Assembly: GCF_001435845.1 (NCBI RefSeq)
Contig: NZ_CM003596.1
Location: 2,403,298-2,467,297 of the forward strand
Direction of reading: 5' to 3'
From: Psychrobacter sp. P11G3
Lineage (GTDB): Bacteria > Pseudomonadota > Gammaproteobacteria > Pseudomonadales > Moraxellaceae
Length of the DNA: 64,000 bases
How positions within the stretch are numbered: the first letter of the stretch is position 1; each line of letters opens with the position of its first letter. Under the pieces are notes generated by a model. It was given only the letters and a program-made list of their open reading frames with translations, did not search any database and was not told where the DNA came from. Position numbers and translations under genes: made by a program. Below, piece after piece: positions 9,047 through 17,090 of this stretch.

Positions 9047-10753
9047 ATGTCAATATCTCAAGTCATCAAGACCAATGTGCTAAAAATCAACGCACCCAAC
9101 GCCAATACAAAGACCAGCTACCTTAGTAAGCTCTACGGTCGTGAGGTAAATCTCAGTTATCTTATTATTATCGTCGCTTTATATTTGGTGGCGACTGCCA
9201 ATATTGGCTTTTTTGAGCAGGTGTTAAATGTCTATCCATTTAGCACAAACGTCGGATTTATCCTGTCTATTACTGGTTTATTGTTTGGACTAATGTGGCT
9301 GGTATTACAGCTGCTTTGCTATCGCCCTATTGCCAAACCAGTGTTGACTGCGCTACTGATTACTGCCGCTATCTGCGGTTATTTTACCGATGCTTATGGG
9401 ACGATATTTGACACCAACATGCTGATTAACAGTCTGGAGACCGATCAAGCAGAGGCGATGGGATTATTTGCCCCCAGCATGGTCATTCGACTGCTGATAT
9501 TAGGCGTGTTGCCAGCATTTATCATTAGCAAAATTCGTCTAAAACGCTTTACTTGGCAACGCAGTATTCTACAAAAAACAGCCACGTTGATATTGTCTAT
9601 CGCACTGATCGCAGCGTGTCTTTTACCATTTGGTGACCAGTACGCCAGCTTCTTTCGTCAGCATAAACAAGTCCGTTCTTATGCTAACCCGATCACGCCT
9701 ATTTACTCTACGATCAAACTTGGCGAAAACTATGTCAATGAGCTGCGCCGTCCTGATACTTTCACATTACATGCGACAGACGCAAAACGCGTGGCACCTG
9801 CTAATAGTGTGGATGACAATGGCAAACCAAAACTAATGGTGTTTGTGGTTGGCGAAACGGCTCGCGCAGATCACTTCGGTTTGAACGGCTATACACGTAA
9901 TACCACACCGCTGCTCTCAAAGCAGTCAGACCTCTATAGTTTTCAGAATGCTGTCTCTTGTGGAACCTCTACGGCCTACTCCGTACCTTGCATGTTTAGC
10001 TATGCAAATCGAGCAGACTACGATATCGATACAGCCAAGTATAATGAAAACGTACTAGATACACTAAGCAAGCAAGGGGTCAATGTCATTTGGCGGGACA
10101 ATAACTCTAGCTCAAAAGGCGTGGCTGATCGCGTTACTTTTGAAGACTACAAAACAGCTGATACCAATCCGAACTGTGATGTCGAATGCCGAGATATCGG
10201 TATGCTTGATGGTTTTGATGAACTGGTTAAATCAGGCAGCTCACCGAAAGATACGCTTATTCTGCTGCATCAAATGGGTAATCATGGCCCCGCTTATTAC
10301 CAGCGATATCCCAAAGCATTTGAAGCGTATAACCCTGTCTGCATGACCAATGAGCTGTCTAAATGTGATGCTCAGTCTGTGATAAATGGTTATGATAATG
10401 CGATTCGTTATACCGATTACTTTTTGAGTAATGTGATTGATACGTTAAAGCCTTATGAGCAAGATTATGATGTGGTAATGGTATATATTAGTGATCATGG
10501 GGAGAGTTTGGGTGAAAATAATATCTACTTGCACGGCTTGCCCTATAAGTTCGCACCAGATACCCAAAAACACGTGCCTACGATAGTTTGGTCGCCCAAC
10601 AGCAATACTATCGATACTGAAAGTCTTTCTAGTATGGTTAATCAGCCAGTGTCGCACGATTTTATTACCCCGACATTGCTTAGCTTTTTTGGTATTACGA
10701 CCGATGAAGTCAAAGGTGCAGCAACTTTTTTTAAATTGGGTCATTCTAGTTGA
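9047..10753 (+). CDS. eptA: Lipid A phosphoethanolamine transferase (EptA/PmrC, MCR-like)
   Basis: Inner-membrane enzyme that moves phosphoethanolamine from phosphatidylethanolamine to lipid A, lowering surface charge; this is the basis of polymyxin resistance in the family. Five N-terminal hydrophobic helices (to about residue 200) precede a periplasmic sulfatase-fold domain. GETARADHFGLNGY contains the metal ligand Glu270 and the nucleophile Thr271; QMGNHGPAYYQRYP and SDHGESLGE are further metal/active-site motifs, and several cysteines fit the usual disulfides. I use the ATG at 9047 (MSISQV) because the upstream ATG at 9002 lies inside the predicted -10; this gives 568 residues and a 5' leader of about 34 nt. 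The order eptA-pmrA-pmrB matches pmrCAB of Acinetobacter. Confidence 0.95.
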   Translation: MSISQVIKTNVLKINAPNANTKTSYLSKLYGREVNLSYLIIIVALYLVATANIGFFEQVLNVYPFSTNVGFILSITGLLFGLMWLVLQLLCYRPIAKPVLTALLITAAICGYFTDAYGTIFDTNMLINSLETDQAEAMGLFAPSMVIRLLILGVLPAFIISKIRLKRFTWQRSILQKTATLILSIALIAACLLPFGDQYASFFRQHKQVRSYANPITPIYSTIKLGENYVNELRRPDTFTLHATDAKRVAPANSVDDNGKPKLMVFVVGETARADHFGLNGYTRNTTPLLSKQSDLYSFQNAVSCGTSTAYSVPCMFSYANRADYDIDTAKYNENVLDTLSKQGVNVIWRDNNSSSKGVADRVTFEDYKTADTNPNCDVECRDIGMLDGFDELVKSGSSPKDTLILLHQMGNHGPAYYQRYPKAFEAYNPVCMTNELSKCDAQSVINGYDNAIRYTDYFLSNVIDTLKPYEQDYDVVMVYISDHGESLGENNIYLHGLPYKFAPDTQKHVPTIVWSPNSNTIDTESLSSMVNQPVSHDFITPTLLSFFGITTDEVKGAATFFKLGHSS

Positions 10754-10860
10754 GTGGCTAAAAATAATTTACTTCAAATAATTTGTTAAAAGTAGCTCAC
10801 TACATTCGTTTTTATATTACTCAGTCCTTTTAGGTAACCACTATTTTTTAGGTCAGCATC

Positions 10861-11556
10861 ATGTACAAGATACTCGTTATTGAAGACAACCCCGATATCG
10901 TGGCCAATATTTATGCTTTTTTTGAGCCAAAAGGGTTTGAGTTAGACAACGCGCACAACGGCTATAGCGGGCTAACACTTGCTTCAAACAATCGTTATGA
11001 TGTGATACTACTCGATGTGATGCTACCCGGTATGGATGGCACGCAGCTGTGCAAAAAACTCAGAGAAGAGCTGCATGACAAGACGCCTGTGCTCATGCTC
11101 ACGGCTCGCGATACAATCTTAGATAAAGTCGCTGGTTTTGATAGCGGTGCTGACGATTATTTGGTCAAGCCGTTTTCGTTGGTCGAGTTGGAGTGCCGTA
11201 TCAAAGCGCTCATACGTCGCCATGAGGACGATCATTTTGCCCACAGTATTGCGGTCGGAGCGTTGTCCTTAAACAATAGTGAGCATACTATTATGCGTGA
11301 GGGACAATCACTGAAGCTTACCCCAACTGGCTTTAAAATATTGCACATCCTAATAAGTGCAGCGCCTAGAGTCGTCAGTAAAACTGAGATTGAAGAAAAG
11401 GTATGGGGTCTGGATATACCCAGCAGTGATGCGCTACGCACTCATATGCATAGCGTGCGGGCGCAGGTTGATAAGCCATTTGACACACCTATGATAGTCA
11501 CAGTACCTGGCGTGGGTTATCAAGTTGTTGACCCTAATAAATCAGCAAGCGCGTAG
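10861..11556 (+). CDS. pmrA: OmpR-family response regulator, PmrA-like
   Basis: 231 residues: a receiver domain (acidic pocket IEDN near residues 8-10, phospho-acceptor Asp52 in LLDVMLPGMDG, conserved Lys in YLVKPFS), then a winged-helix DNA-binding domain (LTPTGFKILHIL, HMHSVRAQVDKPF, VPGVGYQV). It lies 107 bp after eptA and before the sensor kinase gene. Calling it PmrA rests on the pmrC-pmrA-pmrB order and on TTAA-type boxes in front of eptA and dgkA. No strong box was seen in the eptA-pmrA gap, so it may be read from the eptA promoter. Confidence 0.85.
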   Translation: MYKILVIEDNPDIVANIYAFFEPKGFELDNAHNGYSGLTLASNNRYDVILLDVMLPGMDGTQLCKKLREELHDKTPVLMLTARDTILDKVAGFDSGADDYLVKPFSLVELECRIKALIRRHEDDHFAHSIAVGALSLNNSEHTIMREGQSLKLTPTGFKILHILISAAPRVVSKTEIEEKVWGLDIPSSDALRTHMHSVRAQVDKPFDTPMIVTVPGVGYQVVDPNKSASA

Positions 11557-11683
11557 TCATGATTGCAGTATGGATTAAATAAACCTCATGTGACTTACTA
11601 GCCGACTGACCGTATTGTATTTGTCGCTCTATTATATACAGCCATGTTATATATCGCATTCTTCTATTAAGTTGTCTTACGCC

Positions 11684-13024
11684 ATGCTCAATATAGACTC
11701 GATAGCCAATAAATTCAGACTGTCTTACTTCATATTCGCGTTATTACTGTGCGCAGCTTTTGTCAGTATTTTCTTGTACGCAGAGAGCCGAATAGAGCAA
11801 GATTTGGTCAAGGCTCGCCTATTGCAGCAGCTAGAACTCAGTCAAGAAAAATACGGTGACCAGCCTATCTATGTCGCTGACCCAGGTATCAAGATTTACC
11901 GCTATGATAAAGCACCTACTAGTTTACAAGCGATAGCCAATGACACGGTGCAAGAGACTTCTGTCACTGTTAATAAAGCCTCTGGAGCAGGTCATGCCAA
12001 CCTGCATCTTTTTGCCTATACTCAAGATGGTCAAACCTATATTTTGACTTACCTAGAAAACACCGAAATGGTGATGGGAAATTATCCAGTCTTGGCGATA
12101 TTCGAGCACCTAGAAGACATATTTGCAGATACGTTAAAAGTAGCCGTGATTCTAAGCTTACTTATCGCCGCTATTTTTTCCCAATTGTCCTCTAAACAAA
12201 TCATCAAGCCTCTATTGGATTTAAAGCGAGCCGTTGAGACCGATCATCATAACTTAAGCGATTTGACACACTTGCCATCTGAGGTCGGTGTCTTGGCAAG
12301 GGCTATCGATGAGAAAAACCACAAGTTAGAGCAGTACCTCAAGCGCGAGCAACTATTTACTGGTGATGTCAGCCACGAGCTGCGCACACCGTTGACCATT
12401 ATCATGGGGGCTTCCGAGGTATTGGCCTCGCAATTAGACGCTGACAGCCACTTAAATGAATTTACCAACCGTATCAGTACCACGGCCAAAGAAACTTCCG
12501 AGATTATAACCGCCCTGCTTCTACTATCGCGCGCGCCTGAAAAGTTAGACGCACCGCAAACCTCTATCAACAATATCGCTTTAGCAGAAATGCAGCGCCT
12601 AAAATACATACTGCGGTATAAGTCTGTCACTTGTCAGGTAATTGCTGAGCAGGAATACAGCGCTTACGTACGGCCCGAACTCCTAAAAATGGCATTGGGC
12701 AACCTCATAAAAAATGCGTTTCAATATACCGATGATGGCGAGGTAACCATTACTATTGATGACGGAAAAATTACGGTAACTGATACTGGCTTAGGTATTC
12801 CTGAGGCGATGATGCCTTTACTTTATGAACGATTTGAGCGACTAGAGTCTCAGTATAAAGACGAGCAAACAATCCTGTTGTCAGAGCATGAGACAAAACA
12901 TAAGGTTGAAGGCTCAGGTCTAGGACTCAGTATCGTCCAGCGTATCATGTCGCATATGGGCTGGCAGCTCACTCACCAAGCCAATCGCTCAGGTGGTAGC
13001 ACCTTTAGTATTTATTATAAATAA
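11684..13024 (+). CDS. pmrB: Sensor histidine kinase, PmrB-like
   Basis: 446 residues: transmembrane helix 1 (about residues 13-35), a periplasmic region, transmembrane helix 2 (about 145-165), HAMP-like linker, dimerisation domain with phospho-acceptor His231 in DVSHELRTPLT, and an HATPase_c domain with N box (NLIKNAFQYTDDG), G1 (DTGLGIP) and G2 (GSGLGLSIV). The frame extends to a TTG at 11615, but the ATG at 11684 places the first membrane helix at the usual position. It partners the response regulator just upstream. The signal (metal ions, low pH or cationic peptides in relatives) cannot be read from the sequence. Confidence 0.85.
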   Translation: MLNIDSIANKFRLSYFIFALLLCAAFVSIFLYAESRIEQDLVKARLLQQLELSQEKYGDQPIYVADPGIKIYRYDKAPTSLQAIANDTVQETSVTVNKASGAGHANLHLFAYTQDGQTYILTYLENTEMVMGNYPVLAIFEHLEDIFADTLKVAVILSLLIAAIFSQLSSKQIIKPLLDLKRAVETDHHNLSDLTHLPSEVGVLARAIDEKNHKLEQYLKREQLFTGDVSHELRTPLTIIMGASEVLASQLDADSHLNEFTNRISTTAKETSEIITALLLLSRAPEKLDAPQTSINNIALAEMQRLKYILRYKSVTCQVIAEQEYSAYVRPELLKMALGNLIKNAFQYTDDGEVTITIDDGKITVTDTGLGIPEAMMPLLYERFERLESQYKDEQTILLSEHETKHKVEGSGLGLSIVQRIMSHMGWQLTHQANRSGGSTFSIYYK

Positions 13025-13129
13025 CCTCGTGATAGTCCAAAGACATCTTCACCTCCCAATCATAATTGCTGATTGGGAAATGAAAAATTTAAACACCCAT
13101 TACGCTTTATTCTTACCTCTCTATATCCT

Positions 13130-13163
13130 CTTAACGTTTTCTTAACCTCTCCCGTCTTATACT
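13130..13163 (+). promoter_or_regulatory. PmrA-type box and -10 of the dgkA promoter
   Basis: CTTAAC at 13130-13135 and at 13141-13146 (11-bp period), followed after 11 bases by TATACT at 13158-13163. Both half-sites and both spacings equal those in front of eptA. The distance from the second half-site to the start codon is 56-57 nt in both promoters. The box covers the -35 position, as expected for an activator of the OmpR class. Confidence 0.78.
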
Positions 13164-13202
13164 CAGGCTATCTTAATTTCAATAGACCATTAAGAATGCC
13201 CT

Positions 13203-13676
13203 ATGAAGCAAATCACTCATACCAACCTTGTAGACCCATCAGCCGAGCATAGTTCTATCAATCAGACGACGCATGATAATGCACTCGCAGCTGATAGCTT
13301 TGCGAGTCATGCCAAAGGTAAAACGGGAATCCTTCGCATTATAAAAGCCACTAGTTACTCTATAGATGGCTTTAAAGCCGCATATAAATTTGAAGCGGCT
13401 TTTAGACAAGTTGTGTGGCTCAATCTTGTACTGCTAGCTGCTGTCATCGTTTTGCCTTTTGCGCTTGGTATAAAAATGATGCTGGTCGTCGCTTCTTTTT
13501 TATCTTTGATTGTTGAGCTAATCAACACAGGACTCGAAGCTTGCGTCGACCATACTTCAACCGCCAAACACCCGCTCGCAAAAATCGCAAAAGATGTCGG
13601 CTCTGCAGCACAGTTCTTAGCGTTAAGTTTGTTAATGGTTTTATGGGTAATGGCGTTGTCTGCGCTATTTTATTAA
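13203..13676 (+). CDS. dgkA: Diacylglycerol kinase
   Basis: Small integral-membrane kinase that turns diacylglycerol into phosphatidic acid. The C-terminal ~115 residues carry the family core: a phrase near GFKAAYKFEAAFRQ, three hydrophobic helices, and the signature ELINTGLEACVDHT...AKIAKDVGSAAQ, which includes the catalytic/metal Glu and Asn residues. At 157 residues it is about 35 longer than the usual 122, owing to a polar N-terminal extension of unknown role. Phosphoethanolamine transfer by EptA releases diacylglycerol, so co-regulation with eptA makes metabolic sense. dgkA also follows some mobile mcr genes, notably mcr-3. Confidence 0.92.
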   Translation: MKQITHTNLVDPSAEHSSINQTTHDNALAADSFASHAKGKTGILRIIKATSYSIDGFKAAYKFEAAFRQVVWLNLVLLAAVIVLPFALGIKMMLVVASFLSLIVELINTGLEACVDHTSTAKHPLAKIAKDVGSAAQFLALSLLMVLWVMALSALFY

Positions 13677-13814
13677 AGTCTGCTCTATTTTATTAAAGCA
13701 TGGCGAGCACTCGCCTAACAGCGAAACGCGCTGCTAGCACTATCTTAGACAAACAATAAAACGAAGGTCGTATTAAGAACTATTAACATCGCATATACGT
13801 TATTAGGTGTAGTC

Positions 13815-14639
13815 ATGACTTCAGAAAACAACGCAATGACTTGGGACTGGCTAAAACTACTGTGCGTGACCATCATGGCCACCTTAGTTTTTGAGCACAG
13901 TCAGTTAGATGTACGCATCAGTGAGATTTTTTACAATAATGGACACTGGCTACTCGAAAAAGGCGCACAGCCTTATGCATTTATCTTTTATGATTTGCCC
14001 AAAGTATTATTGATTATATTGGCTGTCTATCTCATAGCGGTTTTAATCATCAAGTATAGACAGTCAAGGCTTAATGCTACTGCACCAAACCGTAATAAGC
14101 TCAATCGCAGTAAGCTCAGTCATTATAAGCTTGATAAATCTCTGCTTCCTTTATCTATGCGCGAGATTAGCTACCTACTGATTATATTGGCGATTGTACC
14201 TGCTACTATTGCCACGCTCAAAGGCGTCACCCATGTTAGCTGCCCAAATGACTTAGCTATTTTTAATGGGGATTTACCCTACCTCAACCTTTGGCAAAAC
14301 ATCGTAGCAGCAACGCCTGCCAGATGCTTCCCAGCGGCTCACGCCAGCGCAGGGTTTTCTTTATATGGACTGGCTTTTTTACCGACATTAAGAAAATACT
14401 GCTACCAGATAGTCATATCAGTAACGGTCTTAGGCTGGACAATGGGACTGTATAAGATGCTGTTTGGCGATCACTTCTTTAGCCATACATTGGTCTCAAT
14501 GCTACTGTCATTAACCATAGCCTGTGCGCTCGCAGCCCTATTTTTCAAACAATCGATTAAGAATAAAACACACAGCACCAACGACGATAAAAGACATACT
14601 GATATTAGCTTGTCTAGCATTGAGCACTCTAATACTTAA
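13815..14639 (+). CDS. PAP2-family membrane phosphatase
   Basis: 274 residues with about five hydrophobic helices and the PAP2 phosphatase motifs in variant form: KGVTHVSCPND, the central CFPAAHAS (PxxH), and GDHFFSHTLVS with the last catalytic His. Relatives dephosphorylate lipid phosphates, undecaprenyl pyrophosphate or lipid A. Its place at the end of the eptA-pmrAB-dgkA cluster suggests lipid A or phosphatidic acid metabolism; a PAP2 gene also accompanies mcr-1. A TTAA pair with a 10-bp period occurs at 13772-13787, but it does not match the eptA/dgkA layout. A polar tail after about residue 245 is not conserved in the family. Confidence 0.85.
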   Translation: MTSENNAMTWDWLKLLCVTIMATLVFEHSQLDVRISEIFYNNGHWLLEKGAQPYAFIFYDLPKVLLIILAVYLIAVLIIKYRQSRLNATAPNRNKLNRSKLSHYKLDKSLLPLSMREISYLLIILAIVPATIATLKGVTHVSCPNDLAIFNGDLPYLNLWQNIVAATPARCFPAAHASAGFSLYGLAFLPTLRKYCYQIVISVTVLGWTMGLYKMLFGDHFFSHTLVSMLLSLTIACALAALFFKQSIKNKTHSTNDDKRHTDISLSSIEHSNT

Positions 14640-14656
14640 AGTTGGCACTTAGGTTC

Positions 14657-14690
14657 AGTACTTATGCATCAGTACTGTTGCATAAGTACT
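14657..14690. repeat. Perfect 12-bp inverted repeat after the PAP2 gene
   Basis: AGTACTTATGCA (14657-14668) and TGCATAAGTACT (14679-14690) are perfect complements around a 10-nt loop, 18 bp after the stop codon. No T-run follows, so it is either a weak or Rho-assisted terminator, an mRNA 3' stabiliser or a binding site. Confidence 0.7.
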
Positions 14691-14910
14691 CAGCTTCAAT
14701 AATTAGGTATCAGTACTTAGCATCCATACTTGGAATTGACGTTCAGACATGACAGAGTCATTCGTTAACTCTTTACTAAAATAGCACTACTAAGTATTTG
14801 AAAAACCCTGTATAAATAATAAACAATCATTGGCTTATTGTTAAGTAAACGCACGGATAGCGCTTGTGAATAAGCTCCCCTATTTCGATAGGCTGTAAAG
14901 GAATGTAGCT

Positions 14911-15525
14911 ATGCGCTTGTTGTCTATTAGGCCAAAACCATCGTATATCTATTCTTCTTTGACCATTCCATTGCTACTCGTAGGCACTGCAAATAGCAGT
15001 CAAGCTGCTAGTTACGCTATTAATCCTGCCAGCACTCATATCCGATTTGCTATCGAACGCTTTAAGAGTTCAGCCACGACTGGTGGCTTTTACAATATCG
15101 AAGGTCAATTGCAATACGATCCAAACCGAAGAACAGGCGACATTTCACTGATCATACCGATAAATTCCTTAAATACGGGCAACCCTTCTTTTAATAATAG
15201 TCTAACTGGGCCTGAATTTTTTGATATGCAGAGATTTCCTTCAGCATATTTTGAATCGACGAAATGGCATTTTAATCAAGATAAAAAAAGCCCTCAGGTC
15301 ACTCGGGTAGATGGACAACTGACTCTGCATGGTGAGACCCACCCAATTAGCCTAACCGCGACTAAGTTTGATTGTTATCTAAACACGAGCATCAGAAAAG
15401 ATGTTTGCGGTGGCGAGTTCACTGCTACGATTAATCGCACAAAATGGAATATCAATAAATTCGCTTGGTTCGGACTGACCAAAAACCTTGACTTAAGTAT
15501 CAAGGTCGAAGCCGCCAGACAGTAG
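14911..15525 (+). CDS. YceI-family periplasmic protein
   Basis: 204 residues with an N-terminal signal peptide (likely cut after SSQA near residue 33) and a YceI lipocalin-like barrel: YAINPASTHIRFAIERF at the start, then sequential beta strands including LTLHGETHPISLTATKFDC. Family members bind isoprenoid or other hydrophobic ligands, and some sit beside cytochrome genes. Here it stands 74 bp before a tri-haem cytochrome c gene on the same strand and is probably the first gene of that operon. Confidence 0.85.
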   Translation: MRLLSIRPKPSYIYSSLTIPLLLVGTANSSQAASYAINPASTHIRFAIERFKSSATTGGFYNIEGQLQYDPNRRTGDISLIIPINSLNTGNPSFNNSLTGPEFFDMQRFPSAYFESTKWHFNQDKKSPQVTRVDGQLTLHGETHPISLTATKFDCYLNTSIRKDVCGGEFTATINRTKWNINKFAWFGLTKNLDLSIKVEAARQ

Positions 15526-15598
15526 TATTTTTAATATTTCGCCATTGTCTGAATGGATACTGGTAGTGATTTGCAGGAAGCTTAAAAAGGAATTAGAC

Positions 15599-17020
15599 AT
15601 GATTCATCGGTATTATAAGGACATTGTGAAGCCACTTTCTGCCGTCGTGCCAGCATTGTCATTTTCTTCGATAATAACACTGACATTGGGATTCAGCTTA
15701 GTGTCTAACTTCGTGATGGCAGACACTGTCAGTTTGACAAGAGATACTTTACCCAGTCGAATAACCCTACCAAATGTCAGCCCTGCTAATAGTGCGCTTG
15801 CCAATCGCGGCGCTTACGTGGCGCGTACCGCTGACTGTATGGCTTGCCACCGTGATGACTATAGTGGCGGCGTACCAATTGAGACACCCATTGGCAATAT
15901 CTATTCGACCAATATCACACCATCGACGCGCTATGGCATCGGCAACTATACCGAAGCCGATTTCAAAAAGGCCTTGCAAAAAGGTCGTGCACCCAATCAT
16001 CAGCTTTATCCTGCGATGCCTTACCCGTCTTATCATGGCATGACAGATGAGGATATCAGCGCCTTGTTCGCGTACTTTCAGACCGTTCCTATCGTAGACA
16101 AACCACCTGAAAAAACCACTCATTTGCCTTTCCCGTTAAATATTCGTAGCTTAATGCTGGCATGGAATGTCATCAATGTGCCCTCTACTGAAAATCGCTC
16201 AGGGCTGACGAACACTCAGCAGCGCGGTGAATATTTGGTCAATAACTTAGAGCACTGCGGCACTTGTCATACACCGCGCAACTTAACTCAAGGCCTCGAT
16301 AAAGACCGCTATTTATCCGGCGCACCACTTGGTAAATGGTTTGCACCGAATATCACGCCTGACAACGATACGGGTATCGGCCTTTGGAGCGAAATGGATA
16401 TCGTAAATTATCTACGTACAGGCACGATTGATAAGCGCGCTTATGCGGGCGGCCCGATGGCAGAAGCCGTGGCGCATAGTACGCGTTATCTCACTGATGA
16501 AGACCTGATAGCGATGGCTGACTATTTAAAAGTCGTTCCAGCCATTAAGACCGATGATTATCTGATACCAGTCAATGTGTCTCGCCTGCCGCAGCCAGTC
16601 AGCAACTCCATTACTTATAACTTACTTGAACAAAAAGACTATCTAGCGCAGGCCAAAACGAATATTGTCATCAGTGCCAACAATAGCGGTCTGAACAGCA
16701 ACTCGCCAAAAGAGTTGTATCTGACACATTGCGCCAGCTGTCATGGCGTCGATGGTTACGCCCAGCCCGATGCGCGTTATGCATCCATCGTTGGTCTCAG
16801 TAGTATTCGCCGCGTAAAACCTGATGCACTCATTGGCGTCATTGCATTTGGGGCAAAAGGTGCATTTAACACAGCACCAAAAATGCCCGGCTTTTCAAAA
16901 GACTTAAGCCCTACACAGATTGCTGATATTACTAACTACGTACGAGTTAAATTTGGTGGTTTACCAAACAGCGATGTCAGCGCGGATGATGTGATACGCG
17001 TGATAAAAGAGAAAAGTTAG
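15599..17020 (+). CDS. Tri-haem cytochrome c (dehydrogenase electron-acceptor type)
   Basis: 473 residues with a signal peptide (cleavage near VMA at about residue 41) and three c-type haem sites: CMACH at residues 80-84, CGTCH at 220-224 and CASCH at 378-382. This layout matches the cytochrome subunits of membrane-associated alcohol, aldehyde and gluconate dehydrogenases, which carry electrons from a periplasmic dehydrogenase to the quinone pool or oxidase. The ATG at 15599 was chosen over an upstream start at 15545 because AAAAAGGA lies 7 nt before it. The next gene is a flavin amine oxidase, not a GMC or PQQ enzyme, which is unusual for this cytochrome type. Confidence 0.9.
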   Translation: MIHRYYKDIVKPLSAVVPALSFSSIITLTLGFSLVSNFVMADTVSLTRDTLPSRITLPNVSPANSALANRGAYVARTADCMACHRDDYSGGVPIETPIGNIYSTNITPSTRYGIGNYTEADFKKALQKGRAPNHQLYPAMPYPSYHGMTDEDISALFAYFQTVPIVDKPPEKTTHLPFPLNIRSLMLAWNVINVPSTENRSGLTNTQQRGEYLVNNLEHCGTCHTPRNLTQGLDKDRYLSGAPLGKWFAPNITPDNDTGIGLWSEMDIVNYLRTGTIDKRAYAGGPMAEAVAHSTRYLTDEDLIAMADYLKVVPAIKTDDYLIPVNVSRLPQPVSNSITYNLLEQKDYLAQAKTNIVISANNSGLNSNSPKELYLTHCASCHGVDGYAQPDARYASIVGLSSIRRVKPDALIGVIAFGAKGAFNTAPKMPGFSKDLSPTQIADITNYVRVKFGGLPNSDVSADDVIRVIKEKS

Positions 17021-17090
17021 CTATAAAGAATAGGCCTAAATTAGTATTTTCAATAAAAACGCAAAGACTTAGCACGATAAGGATAACCCT

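Noticed and set aside
13772-13787. Third PmrA box before the PAP2 gene
   Set aside because: The half-sites (ATTAAG, ATTAAC) have a 10-bp period and no -10 at the matching position, so the pattern is not the same.
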